Positions 1 to 7,082 of a stretch of DNA of 7,790 nucleotides are shown here, piece by piece. The translations under genes were made by a program, and so were the position numbers. This DNA comes from an uncultured Gemmatimonadota bacterium (GTDB lineage Bacteria > Gemmatimonadota > Gemmatimonadetes > Gemmatimonadales > GWC2-71-9), in assembly GCA_913009915.1 (NCBI GenBank), contig CAJVYZ010000115.1, positions 1 to 7,790 of the forward strand, written 5' to 3'. How positions within the stretch are numbered: position 1 is the stretch's first letter; every line of letters begins with the position of its first letter. Below the pieces are notes generated by a model, which made no database searches, was not told the DNA's origin, and worked only from the letters and a program-made list of their open reading frames with translations.

Positions 1-19
1 TGTGTTTTTTTTTTTTTTT
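1..19. other. Poly-T artefact outside the P7 adapter
   Basis: The contig opens with TGTG and then fifteen T (5-19) directly before the first base of the P7 adapter. Read on the other strand this is poly-A after an adapter, the usual appearance of an Illumina read that has run past the end of its library molecule. It is not genomic sequence. Confidence 0.93.
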
Positions 20-85
20 CAAGCAGAAGACGGCATACGAGATATATCAGTGTGACTGGAGTTCAGACGTGTGCTCTTCCGATCT
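20..85 (+). other. Illumina P7 / i7 index / Read-2 adapter (contamination)
   Basis: Positions 20-43 match the P7 flow-cell sequence (beginning CAAGCAGAAGACG, ending ACGAGAT). Positions 44-51 (ATATCAGT) sit where an 8-base i7 index belongs. Positions 52-85 match the Read-2 primer site (GTGACTGGAGTTCAGACGTG through to GCTCTTCCGATCT) without a mismatch that I can see. Genomic sequence starts at 86. Any reading frame crossing 85/86 yields a chimeric protein. Confidence 0.98.
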
Positions 86-405
86 AACGCGGCACCATCG
101 AGCACCCCATGGAAGGCGATCCCCACCAGACCCAGCACCAGCGCGACGTTGTGGAACCGGTGCTCGCTGCCGCGAAAGACGTGTTCCGACAGCGTCGGCC
201 CCAGCGCGCCGGCCACCACCCAGAGGAGGGCGTACCAGCCGCCGTTTGCCACCGACCCGGGGAGGATGAGAAACAGCACCATGCCGGAGATGGCCACGAA
301 CACGAAGCCGTCGACCACCGACGACAGGGCGTGTCCCTGGCTCCACAGGCGGTAGAGCCAGGGACCCAATAACAACGTGGCGATACTCAGCAGCAGCAAG
401 ATCAT
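86..405 (-). CDS. ZIP-like multi-pass membrane protein, C-terminally truncated by adapter
   Basis: Partial gene: 106 complete codons from the ATG at 405-403, then cut at the adapter junction. The next 21 residues of the open frame are translated adapter and should be discarded. The protein is strongly hydrophobic, with likely membrane segments near residues 1-19, 30-49, 56-74 and 86-104. The loop around residues 73-85 is His/Glu rich (SEHVFRGSEHRFHN), and segment 4 carries H99-x3-D103-G (FHGVLDG). That resembles the HN-x2-DG motif in transmembrane helix 4 of ZIP-family metal transporters, so a divalent-metal transporter or ZIP-like paralogue is a reasonable inference. The second ZIP metal motif (HExPHE-like, helix 5) would lie in the missing part, so this cannot be confirmed. 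A purine-rich GAGAAGG lies just upstream of the ATG on the minus strand and supports the start. The gene is divergent from the M1 peptidase across a 93-base gap. Confidence 0.6.
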
Positions 406-498
406 GTAACCTTCTCAGGCACGGCACGAAAACCAGATTCTAATCGATCACCGACCGTAAGACGAACCACGACCCCATGCCAACCGGCGAAGGATGCT
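406..498. promoter_or_regulatory. Divergent intergenic region, presumed promoters both ways
   Basis: These 93 bases separate two divergent genes, so initiation signals for both should lie here or in the adjoining 5' ends. The middle is locally AT-richer (about 428-448) and holds a small inverted repeat, GATT-CT-AATC (436-445), overlapping a palindromic ATCGAT (443-448). No convincing -35/-10 pair is visible. The call rests on gene arrangement rather than on a recognised promoter motif. Confidence 0.35.
489..494 (+). promoter_or_regulatory. Ribosome binding site of the M1 peptidase
   Basis: GAAGGA ends four bases before the ATG at 499. The spacing is short but the motif is clear. I found no in-frame ATG, GTG or TTG upstream back to about 430, and the next in-frame ATG (514) would be too far from this site. 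It therefore fixes the start at 499. Confidence 0.55.
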
Positions 499-2061
499 AT
501 GCTCACCGTCCTGATGGCCTTGCAGATTGCCGCGCTCGACCCCGGGGGACCACCTCCGGTCCACGATGCCCTGCACTACCACGTCGACATCGTCCTGCCG
601 GACACGGGGCATACCCTGGAGGGTCGTGTCACCACCACCTGGGTCCTCCGGGGATCCGACCCGTTGCGGATCGATCTCGACAGCGCCATGAAGGTCACCC
701 GAGCCACCATCGGCACCAGAGACATCATCTGGGACCGGGACGGCAACGCGGTCATCATCTACCACGGCGGTGAGCGCGGAGACACCATTCACACCACCCT
801 CCAGTACCGGGGTGTGGTACACGACGGTCTGATCATCGAGTACCCCGGCGGATCCCCGCGGTACTTCGCCGACAACTGGCCCAACCGGGCCCGGCGCTGG
901 TTCCCGGCCCAGGACCATCCGTCGGACAAGGCGTCCGTTACCTTCGTCGTCGACGCGGGGCCGGCGACTGAGGTCATCGCCAACGGCGACCTGGTGAGTG
1001 TGGATACGCTGGAGAACGGTCGGGTCCGGTGGACCTACCACGAGACCGCGGCTATCCCGGTATACGCCATGGTCATCGGTGCCACGGACTTCAGCGTGAC
1101 CGACTTCCCGGAAGCCGGCTGCGCCCAGAAGTGCGTGCCCCTGTCGGTGTGGACCTATCCGGCGGACTCGGCGTATGCCGTGAGCGGACCGTTTCGGCGG
1201 ATCGGCAGCATGGTGGACTATTTCAGCGACCTCATCGGTCCGTTCCCGTACGGCAGCCTGGCGCACGTGCAATCGTCGACCATTTTCGGCGGCATGGAAA
1301 ACGCCACGGCCATCTTCTACAGCTCCGCGGCGATTGGCGAACGGCGACTGTCCGAGCAGACGGTAGCCCACGAAACGGCACACCAATGGTTCGGCGATGC
1401 CGTCACCCCGCGGGACTGGAACCACCTGTGGTTGTCCGAGGGGTTTGCCACCTACCTAGCCGCCCTGTGGCAGGGGCATGCCGACGGGCCCAACGCCTTC
1501 TACGGATCGATGGATCTGGCGCGCGCCCGGGTCGTCTCCTCGCTCACCTCGGTGGCACCCATTCTGGCAGACACGTTGCCCGACAACCTCCTTACGCTCC
1601 TCAACAGCAACAATTACCAAAAGGGGGCATGGACGCTGCACAGCCTTCGGGGTCTGGTGGGCGATTCGGCCTTCTTTGCCGGGCTCAGGGCCTTCTACCA
1701 CCAATACCGTAACGGCACGGCGGTGACCGCCGACTTCGTGGCGGTCATGGAGACTGTGTCGGGACAAGACCTTGGGTGGTACTTCGACCAGGCCCTACGC
1801 CTTCCGCGGTACCCGCGCGTGTTTGTGAACTGGTCGTATGACGCTGCATCCCAGGAACTGACGCTGAGAATCACCCAGCAACAACGCGGGGCGTTCTACC
1901 GCCTGCCGGGACTGGAGCTGGCCTTAGACGACCGGACAATCGTCATTGACGTCGACGGCCCGGAAACGGAAGTCGTGATACCGGACGTTGCCCAAGCGCC
2001 GGGTAACATCGTGATCGACCCGCGTGTGTGGTGGTTGCTGGAGCGGCACGTACAGGAGTAG
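499..2061 (+). CDS. M1 family zinc aminopeptidase, compact three-domain form, probably exported
   Basis: Complete gene of 520 residues. M1 peptidases remove N-terminal amino acids from peptides using one zinc ion. The zinc site is intact: HETAH at 291-295 (ligands H291 and H295, catalytic E292), with the third ligand E314 in LSEGFATY exactly 18 residues after the second His. The exopeptidase motif is GGMEN (264-268), a usual variant of GAMEN. Y373 in NYQKGAW matches the transition-state tyrosine of the Y-x2-KG motif. An N-terminal beta domain covers roughly residues 25-205, the thermolysin-like catalytic domain 210-435, and a short beta domain 440-520. The large C-terminal helical domain of PepN-type enzymes (about 850-900 residues) is absent. 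The first 12 residues are hydrophobic with an Ala-Ala end, so a signal peptide is likely, but it has no positively charged n-region and is atypical. C208 and C212 could form a disulfide, which would fit export. The role is presumably nutrient peptide breakdown; the substrate cannot be read from sequence. Confidence 0.93.
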   Translation: MLTVLMALQIAALDPGGPPPVHDALHYHVDIVLPDTGHTLEGRVTTTWVLRGSDPLRIDLDSAMKVTRATIGTRDIIWDRDGNAVIIYHGGERGDTIHTTLQYRGVVHDGLIIEYPGGSPRYFADNWPNRARRWFPAQDHPSDKASVTFVVDAGPATEVIANGDLVSVDTLENGRVRWTYHETAAIPVYAMVIGATDFSVTDFPEAGCAQKCVPLSVWTYPADSAYAVSGPFRRIGSMVDYFSDLIGPFPYGSLAHVQSSTIFGGMENATAIFYSSAAIGERRLSEQTVAHETAHQWFGDAVTPRDWNHLWLSEGFATYLAALWQGHADGPNAFYGSMDLARARVVSSLTSVAPILADTLPDNLLTLLNSNNYQKGAWTLHSLRGLVGDSAFFAGLRAFYHQYRNGTAVTADFVAVMETVSGQDLGWYFDQALRLPRYPRVFVNWSYDAASQELTLRITQQQRGAFYRLPGLELALDDRTIVIDVDGPETEVVIPDVAQAPGNIVIDPRVWWLLERHVQE

Positions 2062-2066
2062 CAGCG

Positions 2067-2082
2067 CCACGCCCCTCCGTGG
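2067..2082. terminator. Possible weak bidirectional terminator between convergent genes
   Basis: CCACG (2067-2071) and CGTGG (2078-2082) form a 5-bp stem with a 6-base loop inside the 29-base gap between the convergent stop codons of the peptidase and the mutase. Only GTTT follows on the plus strand, and there is no clear T tract on the minus strand. The position is right for a shared terminator, but the hairpin is short. Confidence 0.25.
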
Positions 2083-2090
2083 GTTTCCGG

Positions 2091-3635
2091 CTAGCCAGGC
2101 CGGTAGACACCCCAGACATCCCGCAGAACGTCGCTGATCTCACCCAAGGTGGCCCGAGCCCGGACGGCCTCGAGGATGAGCGGCATCAGGGCGCCGGTTC
2201 CGCCCGCCGCCGTCTTCAGGTCGGCGAGCGTCGAGCCGGCCGCCGCGGCGTCTCGCGTCAGCCGGGTTTGCTCGAGCCGGTCTTGCTGGCGTCGTGCCAG
2301 CTCGCCAAAATCCACACTGGCGACAACCGGCGGTGAGGCATCGTCGGTGAATCGGTTGACCCCGACGACCACCGTGTCCCCCGACTCCTGCCGCTTGAGC
2401 TGAGCGTAGGCGCTGCGAGCGATGGCCTCCTGGAAGAAGCCCTGCTCGATGGCGCGCCCGGCGCCCCCGATGGCGTCGACTTCTTCGACCAGCGCCAGCG
2501 CCTCCCGCTCGATCGTGTCCGTCAGGTGCTCCACGTAGTAGCTGCCACCGAGCGGGTCTACGGTCTCCGTCATACCCGATTCGTGGGCCAGGATCTGCTG
2601 CGTTCTGAGCGCGAGCGTGGCCGCCTCAGCCGTGGGGAGGGTGAACGCCTCGTCGTAGCCGTTGGTGTGTAACGACTGGGTCCCGCCCAGCACTGCGGCC
2701 AGCGCCTGCACGGTGACACGGACGACGTTGTTCAGCGGCTGTTGTGCCTGTAGCGTCACCCCACCCGTTTGGGTGTGGAACCGCAGCCGGGCGGTGTGGT
2801 CGTCGGCCTTGAATCGCTCGCGCGCCAACCGGGCCCATAGCCGCCGTGCGGCGCGGAACTTGGCGGCCTCTTCGAACAGATCGTTGTGGGCGGCAAAGAA
2901 AAAGGAAAGACGGGGGCCGAACGCGGCGAGAGGCACACCGGCGTCGAGGGCACGCTGGACGTACTCCAAGGCGTTAGCCAGGGTGAACGCGACCTCCTGC
3001 ACCGCGGTGGCTCCCGCCTCGCGGATGTGGTAGCCGCTGATGGAAATGGGATTGAACCGCATGTCGTGATCGCTGACGAAACGAAACACGTCCGTCACCA
3101 GCCGGAGCGACGGTTCGGCGGGGTAAATGTAGGTGCCCCGTGCCACGTACTCCTTCAGAATGTCGTTCTGCACCGTTCCCCGGAGCGCCGTCCGCGACAC
3201 GCCGTGCTCCTCGCCCACCACCACGTACATGGCCAAGAGGATCGCGGCGGTCGCGTTGATGGTCATCGAGGTGGATACCTGATCGAGCGGGATGTCGCGG
3301 AACAGCATCGCCATATCGTCGACCGTATCGATGGCGACGCCCACGCGGCCGACCTCGCCGGCGGCCAACTGGTGATCCGAGTCGTACCCCATCTGGGTCG
3401 GGAGGTCGAAGGCGGTCGACAGGCCGGTCTGTCCCGCCGCGAGCAAGCGTCGAAACCGTACGTTGGTCTCTTCGGCGGTGCCGAACCCGGCGTACTGTCG
3501 CATGGTCCACGGACGGGTGGTGTACATCGTGGGGTAGACGCCCCTCGTATAGGGGAACGTCCCGGGTTCGCCCAGATCAGCCCGGCCACCGTCTTCCGGT
3601 CCGTAGACGGGCTTCTGTGGGGCGCCATCCGCCAT
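2091..3635 (-). CDS. mcmA1: Methylmalonyl-CoA mutase, large (catalytic) subunit of a split enzyme
   Basis: Complete gene, 514 residues. The enzyme interconverts (R)-methylmalonyl-CoA and succinyl-CoA with adenosylcobalamin, in the cytoplasm. The protein is the TIM-barrel substrate domain only: [12 protein letters not shown] (41-52), [12 protein letters not shown] (76-87), QNDILKEY (156-163), SISISGYH (196-203), [12 protein letters not shown] (319-330). Aligned by eye to the Propionibacterium shermanii enzyme, Y48 corresponds to Y89, R166 to R207 and Y202/H203 to Y243/H244, and the spacings (118 and 37 residues) are identical. Tyr and Arg at the first two positions are those of true methylmalonyl-CoA mutases; isobutyryl- and 2-hydroxyisobutyryl-CoA mutases carry Phe/Gln and Ile/Gln. 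The B12-binding C-terminal domain (D-x-H-x2-G) is missing. At 514 residues the gene ends where split large subunits normally end, so it is not truncated and a small subunit must be encoded elsewhere. Its ATG overlaps the fbp stop by one base (TGATG), and I see no good ribosome site of its own, so translational coupling is likely. Confidence 0.92.
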   Translation of the reverse strand: MADGAPQKPVYGPEDGGRADLGEPGTFPYTRGVYPTMYTTRPWTMRQYAGFGTAEETNVRFRRLLAAGQTGLSTAFDLPTQMGYDSDHQLAAGEVGRVGVAIDTVDDMAMLFRDIPLDQVSTSMTINATAAILLAMYVVVGEEHGVSRTALRGTVQNDILKEYVARGTYIYPAEPSLRLVTDVFRFVSDHDMRFNPISISGYHIREAGATAVQEVAFTLANALEYVQRALDAGVPLAAFGPRLSFFFAAHNDLFEEAAKFRAARRLWARLARERFKADDHTARLRFHTQTGGVTLQAQQPLNNVVRVTVQALAAVLGGTQSLHTNGYDEAFTLPTAEAATLALRTQQILAHESGMTETVDPLGGSYYVEHLTDTIEREALALVEEVDAIGGAGRAIEQGFFQEAIARSAYAQLKRQESGDTVVVGVNRFTDDASPPVVASVDFGELARRQQDRLEQTRLTRDAAAAGSTLADLKTAAGGTGALMPLILEAVRARATLGEISDVLRDVWGVYRPG

Positions 3636-4663
3636 CAGGCATCGTCTTCGGTGAGGATAGTCCTGACAAACTCCACATCATCGCGCGACCCGATGACGAG
3701 CGGCGTTCGTTGGTGGAGGGACTCGGGCACAATGTCGACGATCCGTGTCACCCCGTCGGTGGCGGCTCCCCCGGCCTGTTCGACCAGGAACGCCATCGGA
3801 TTGGCCTCGTACAGCAGCCGAAGCTTGCCGTTGGCATACTTGGTGTCGGCCGGGTACATGAACACGCCGCCGTTGATCAGATTGCGATGGAAGTCCGCCA
3901 CGAACGACCCGATGTAGCGGCTGTTCTTCCCCACGATACGCTCCGGCAAGTCACCGTGGAAGCCACGAACGGCTGTCTGAACGCCACGATCCCAACGCGC
4001 AAAATTGCTCTCATTGACGCTGTAGTACTTACCGACCGCCGGAATCTTGATGGCCTCGTGAGACAACACAAACTCGCCGATGGTGGGATCGAGGGTGAAT
4101 CCGTGCACACCCTGGCCGGTGGTGTATACCAGCATGGTGCTCGAGCCGTACATCATGTAGCCGGCCGCCACCTGCTTGCTACCTGGCTGGAGCAGGTCCT
4201 CGAGCGTGCCCTGGCCGTCCTGCGTCACCCGGCTATAGATGCTGAATATGGTCCCCACCGATGAGTTCGAGTCGATGTTGGAGGAGCCGTCGAGGGGATC
4301 GAACACGACCACGTAGCGCCCGATCGGCCAATCGGGAGGGATCGGGATGGGGCCTTCGTCCTCTTCGGATGCCATCACCGCGACCCGCCCGGTGTGCCCC
4401 ATGGCATTCTTGATGGCCTCGTTGGCAAAGACGTCGAGCTTCTGCTGCTCCTCGCCCTGTACGTTGACGTTGTCGGCCGAGCCAAGGATGTCGACCAGCC
4501 CCGCCCGGCGAATCGCCGCGGCGATGACCTTGGCCGCCAGGCACATATCGTACAACAGGGTAGACAGCTCACCCGTAGCCTCGGGGACTTCCTTCTCCCG
4601 CTCGAGAATGAACCGCTCGATAGTCCGTACACCGCTGTCAGCATCCACCTGATCGCGCTCCAT
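3635..4663 (-). CDS. fbp: Fructose-1,6-bisphosphatase, class I
   Basis: Hydrolyses fructose 1,6-bisphosphate to fructose 6-phosphate, the committed step of gluconeogenesis (also used in the Calvin cycle). From the ATG at 4663 it has 342 residues, a normal class I length. Class I signatures are intact: metal-binding SEEDEG (99-104), [10 protein letters not shown] (122-131) with both aspartates, the substrate-phosphate region NSRYIGSF (247-254), [10 protein letters not shown] (264-273), and [14 protein letters not shown] (279-292) with K280, R282 and metal ligand E286. The frame stays open to a TTG at 4684, which would add seven residues (MKPSHPH). That extension is unlike the family, runs towards the AATAATG repeats, and has no ribosome site, so I prefer the ATG; its own upstream sequence is also poor in Shine-Dalgarno bases. 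The gene follows comEC after a 174-base repeat-rich spacer and is coupled to the mutase downstream by TGATG. Together they suggest use of propionyl-CoA-yielding or gluconeogenic substrates. Confidence 0.95.
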   Translation of the reverse strand: MERDQVDADSGVRTIERFILEREKEVPEATGELSTLLYDMCLAAKVIAAAIRRAGLVDILGSADNVNVQGEEQQKLDVFANEAIKNAMGHTGRVAVMASEEDEGPIPIPPDWPIGRYVVVFDPLDGSSNIDSNSSVGTIFSIYSRVTQDGQGTLEDLLQPGSKQVAAGYMMYGSSTMLVYTTGQGVHGFTLDPTIGEFVLSHEAIKIPAVGKYYSVNESNFARWDRGVQTAVRGFHGDLPERIVGKNSRYIGSFVADFHRNLINGGVFMYPADTKYANGKLRLLYEANPMAFLVEQAGGAATDGVTRIVDIVPESLHQRTPLVIGSRDDVEFVRTILTEDDA

Positions 4664-4686
4664 GTGGGGGTGGGATGGCTTCAATC

Positions 4687-4731
4687 AATAATGAATAATG
4701 AATAATGATTGCCAGTGAATCATGAATAATG
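4687..4731. repeat. AATAATG heptamer repeat upstream of fbp
   Basis: Three perfect head-to-tail copies of AATAATG occupy 4687-4693, 4694-4700 and 4701-4707. A fourth exact copy follows at 4725-4731 after a 17-base interruption. On the coding strand of fbp this reads as ATTCATT-like repeats ending about 24 bases before the preferred start. The very low GC contrasts sharply with the flanking genes. It could be a slipped-strand tract or leader/promoter sequence; function is unknown. Confidence 0.85.
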
Positions 4732-4752
4732 AATTGAAGTCCAGAATTTCAA
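4723..4752 (-). promoter_or_regulatory. Possible sigma-70-like promoter for fbp
   Basis: On the minus strand TTGAAA (4752-4747) resembles a -35 box. It is followed by either CATTAT (4731-4726, 15-base spacer) or TATTCA (4728-4723, 18-base spacer) as a weak -10. Position in the AT-rich spacer upstream of fbp is sensible, but in AT-rich sequence such matches arise easily by chance and the promoter consensus of this organism is unknown. Confidence 0.2.
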
Positions 4753-4764
4753 TATTCATCATTC

Positions 4765-4816
4765 TCGTGGCATTCAATATTCGCGGCGTTCAATTCATTC
4801 GTGGCGTTCAATTCTG
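4765..4816. repeat. Three imperfect tandem copies of a 16-18 bp unit downstream of comEC
   Basis: The units are TCGTGGCATTCAATAT (4765-4780), TCGCGGCGTTCAATTCAT (4781-4798) and TCGTGGCGTTCAATTCTG (4799-4816), sharing the core TCGYGGCRTTCAAT. They lie between the comEC stop and fbp. The TTCAATTC ends of units 2 and 3 (4789-4796, 4807-4814) are exact reverse complements of GAATTGAA at 4731-4738, and a shorter pair ATTGAA/TTCAAT (4733-4738, 4748-4753) also exists, so alternative hairpins are possible in an RNA crossing the spacer. They may be operator sites, a degenerate intergenic repeat or a 3' structure of the comEC message. Confidence 0.75.
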
Positions 4817-4837
4817 CTGCTGCAACCGAGGACGTGG

Positions 4838-7069
4838 TCACTGCACGGCCGTGCCGGATTCCCGACGCCCACGCCCGGTCACAGTGAAGGTCCGACCGTC
4901 CGTCCGAATGGTAATATGCCCCTCCCGGTCGGTCCGCCAGATGCTCACGCCATGCCGGTCGAGCCGCTCGAGAGCCTCTGGCGCCGGATGCCCATAACGG
5001 TTCCGGCCTACGCTCACGATCGCGGTGCTGGGGGCAAGTGCCTCGAGCCACGCCTCACCTGTCGATCCCTTCGATCCATGGTGGCCGACCTTCAACACCT
5101 CCACCCGCCCGATCCGGCCCCGCAGTGCCAGTTCGGCCGGGAATCCGATGTCACCCGCCAACAGTGCGTCGAATAGACCATACCGCACCAGCAGCACGAT
5201 CGAGTCTTCGTTGATGTCTTGGCCCCACTGTGCCCAAGTCGTATCGGGGTGGACCACTTCGAAGATCACACCATCGATTACGAAACGGTCGCCGGCACGG
5301 CCGGGTCGCCACGGAATGCCCCCGGCCACCAGTTCGTCCAGAAAGGCGAGGTACAATGGAGACTCGGGAGCACCGCCCGGCTCCAACACTAGTCCCGTGG
5401 GGACAGCCCGCACGATGCTCGGAATGCCACCCAGATGATCGGCGTCTGCGTGGGTCACCACCACCGCGTCAAGCCGCCTGACACCATGACGACGGAGAAA
5501 GGGAACGACGGTGCGCTGCCCGGCATCCCACCGTCCGGTGCGCGGACCGCCGTCCACCAACACCCAGTGGCCACCGGGCGTCCTGATGGCGATCCCGTCA
5601 CCCTGCCCTACATCCAGAAAATGTAACGCCACATCGGCCCCCCCGGCAGGAGCACCGCTCGGCCACAGCAATACCATCCACGCCGCGCCTGCCACCAGCC
5701 ACAACGCCCGGCGGGCCGACTCGCGTGAGGTATTGCGCCGCCCCATCAGCCACAGTGCCAACGCGAGGACGCCCAGCCACGGCAGTCCCGCGGGCCAGCC
5801 GGCCGCGGTAACGATGGCGCCTCCGGGCACGGCTGACCCCCACCGGGCCAACCATGTCAGTCCGGCCAGCAACACCCCTCCGCTGGTGGCGAGTGCCTCG
5901 CCGAGTAGCGGTACCGCGGGCGTGAGGAGCACGCTGCCGAACACCGCCGGGAGGGCGATGGCCACCAGCGGCATCGCCACCACGTTCAGCACGATCCCGG
6001 TAAACGAGACGGTGCCGAACACCGCCGCCGTGACCGGGGCCGTGGCCAGCGTGGCGCCGAGGGAGGCCGCCACGGAGCGCACCACCCAGCCGCCCCCCAA
6101 GGTCCTCCGTCCCCAGCGCTCGAAGGTCATGACCCCGGTGAGCGCCACCACCGACAGCCAGGCACCCACCTGCACCACGGTCCACGGCTCCACCAAGAGG
6201 AGGATCAACGCCGTCACCGCCAGGATCGCCCCGGACGACACGTTGCGCTGTCGTAGCCGGCTCCCCATCACCAGTACCGCGAGTACCGCCGCCCTGGTGG
6301 CTGCGGGTGGCCACCCGAGGAGCGCGACGTACGCCGTCACCGCTGCCGTGGTGACCCCGAACGTGGCCGGCCGGCCCAACCGGAGGAGACGACACGCCAG
6401 CACGATCCATAGGGCCACGACCCCGACGTGGAACCCCGAAATCGCCAACAGGTGGACCAACCCGGCTCGCACGAAGGCCTCCCGGACCGCCGGATCGAGC
6501 CCGTCTTTCCGATTGAGCACGAGGGCGTTGACGATGGCGGCGCGCGGGCCATACAGGTCGGCTACGGTGTGCATGATCCAGCGGCGCAACCGGACCATGG
6601 CGGCCGGCTCCTGCAATACCTCGAGGACGTCCTCGACCACGAGCGTCCCGGCGCCACGGCCAAAGACACCCTGCCGGGGAATCCACCGCACGACGGCACG
6701 TACCCGTCCCTGCCGTTCGAGAGCCCGCTCGGGCCAGCGACCCGACACCACGCCGGAACAGGGGAATCCGGGAAGCCTGAGTCGTACTCGCGTGTGGTGT
6801 TCGCGCGCAGGGTCCGCCGGTTCGACGACCAGCTCCTGGCGGCCCGCTGAGAGGCGGGTGCGGCAACTGTAGGCTTCGCCGGCTCCGGCAATCGCGCCGG
6901 TGATTGCGCCCAGCGTCATCAGGGCGACTCCGGTTGCGGCCCGGGCACGGCGCCGAAGCACCAACCCCAGGACCGCTGCGACCCACAGCGTAGCCCAAAA
7001 ATGCAAGAGGCCGGCAACGAGGCCGGCCCCGAACAGGAGCACGATGGCAACGGGCCGGTGCCGGATCAC
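4838..7069 (-). CDS. comEC: ComEC/Rec2 DNA-internalisation channel protein
   Basis: Complete, 743 residues, typical for full three-domain ComEC. It is the inner-membrane channel that carries single-stranded DNA into the cytoplasm during natural transformation. The N-terminus has membrane segments (about 7-60) followed by a soluble OB-fold-like DUF4131 region (about 70-155). The Competence domain spans roughly 165-440 with many membrane helices and the hallmark HLLAISGFHVG (206-216). The C-terminal metallo-beta-lactamase-like domain begins at HFLDVGQGD (483-491) and has THADADH (539-545), LAGD (637-640), GHHGSKGST (662-670) and a GHP motif (693-695). Its metal-site residues look intact, so it may be the nuclease that degrades the non-transferred strand. 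The start is GTG at 7069-7067, 13 bases after the comFB stop, with only a weak G-rich site (GGTGGG) before it. No frame break is visible. Downstream, 174 bases of repeat-rich spacer separate it from fbp. Confidence 0.95.
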   Translation of the reverse strand: MIRHRPVAIVLLFGAGLVAGLLHFWATLWVAAVLGLVLRRRARAATGVALMTLGAITGAIAGAGEAYSCRTRLSAGRQELVVEPADPAREHHTRVRLRLPGFPCSGVVSGRWPERALERQGRVRAVVRWIPRQGVFGRGAGTLVVEDVLEVLQEPAAMVRLRRWIMHTVADLYGPRAAIVNALVLNRKDGLDPAVREAFVRAGLVHLLAISGFHVGVVALWIVLACRLLRLGRPATFGVTTAAVTAYVALLGWPPAATRAAVLAVLVMGSRLRQRNVSSGAILAVTALILLLVEPWTVVQVGAWLSVVALTGVMTFERWGRRTLGGGWVVRSVAASLGATLATAPVTAAVFGTVSFTGIVLNVVAMPLVAIALPAVFGSVLLTPAVPLLGEALATSGGVLLAGLTWLARWGSAVPGGAIVTAAGWPAGLPWLGVLALALWLMGRRNTSRESARRALWLVAGAAWMVLLWPSGAPAGGADVALHFLDVGQGDGIAIRTPGGHWVLVDGGPRTGRWDAGQRTVVPFLRRHGVRRLDAVVVTHADADHLGGIPSIVRAVPTGLVLEPGGAPESPLYLAFLDELVAGGIPWRPGRAGDRFVIDGVIFEVVHPDTTWAQWGQDINEDSIVLLVRYGLFDALLAGDIGFPAELALRGRIGRVEVLKVGHHGSKGSTGEAWLEALAPSTAIVSVGRNRYGHPAPEALERLDRHGVSIWRTDREGHITIRTDGRTFTVTGRGRRESGTAVQ

Positions 7070-7082
7070 ACCGGCCCACCGG

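Noticed and set aside
1..19. Poly-T and poly-A at the two ends as terminators or polyadenylation tails.
   Set aside because: Each abuts the exact outer end of an adapter, so they are read-through artefacts and not genomic or transcript features.
448..1425. A 325-codon open frame antisense to the M1 peptidase gene.
   Set aside because: It lies wholly opposite strong M1 motifs, its translation is low-complexity and rich in Arg, Gly, Val and His, and it matches no family I recognise. Long antisense frames are common in GC-rich genes.
2886..3917. A 343-codon plus-strand frame spanning the mutase/fbp junction.
   Set aside because: It is antisense to two conserved enzymes and its translation looks like random shadow coding. 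No ribosome site or domain supports it.
4681..4816. A CRISPR array or attachment site in the repeat-rich spacer.
   Set aside because: The units are 7 and 16-18 bases, imperfect and adjacent with no unique spacers, and no cas, integrase or transposase gene is near.
4749..5051. A 100-codon minus-strand frame covering the spacer repeats and the 3' end of comEC.
   Set aside because: It overlaps the conserved end of the ComEC lactamase-like domain in another frame, and the part outside is translated repeat. No ribosome site or homology is apparent.
5511..6872. A 453-codon plus-strand frame opposite comEC.
   Set aside because: The translation is Pro/Ala/Thr/Arg-rich without domains, and comEC on the other strand has all its hallmark motifs. 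It is a compositional shadow.
5598..7079. A 493-codon minus-strand frame overlapping comEC in another frame.
   Set aside because: The product is Arg/Gly/Pro-rich with no recognisable domain, while the ComEC frame encodes the membrane helices and the lactamase-like domain. Considered as a frameshifted duplicate and dismissed.
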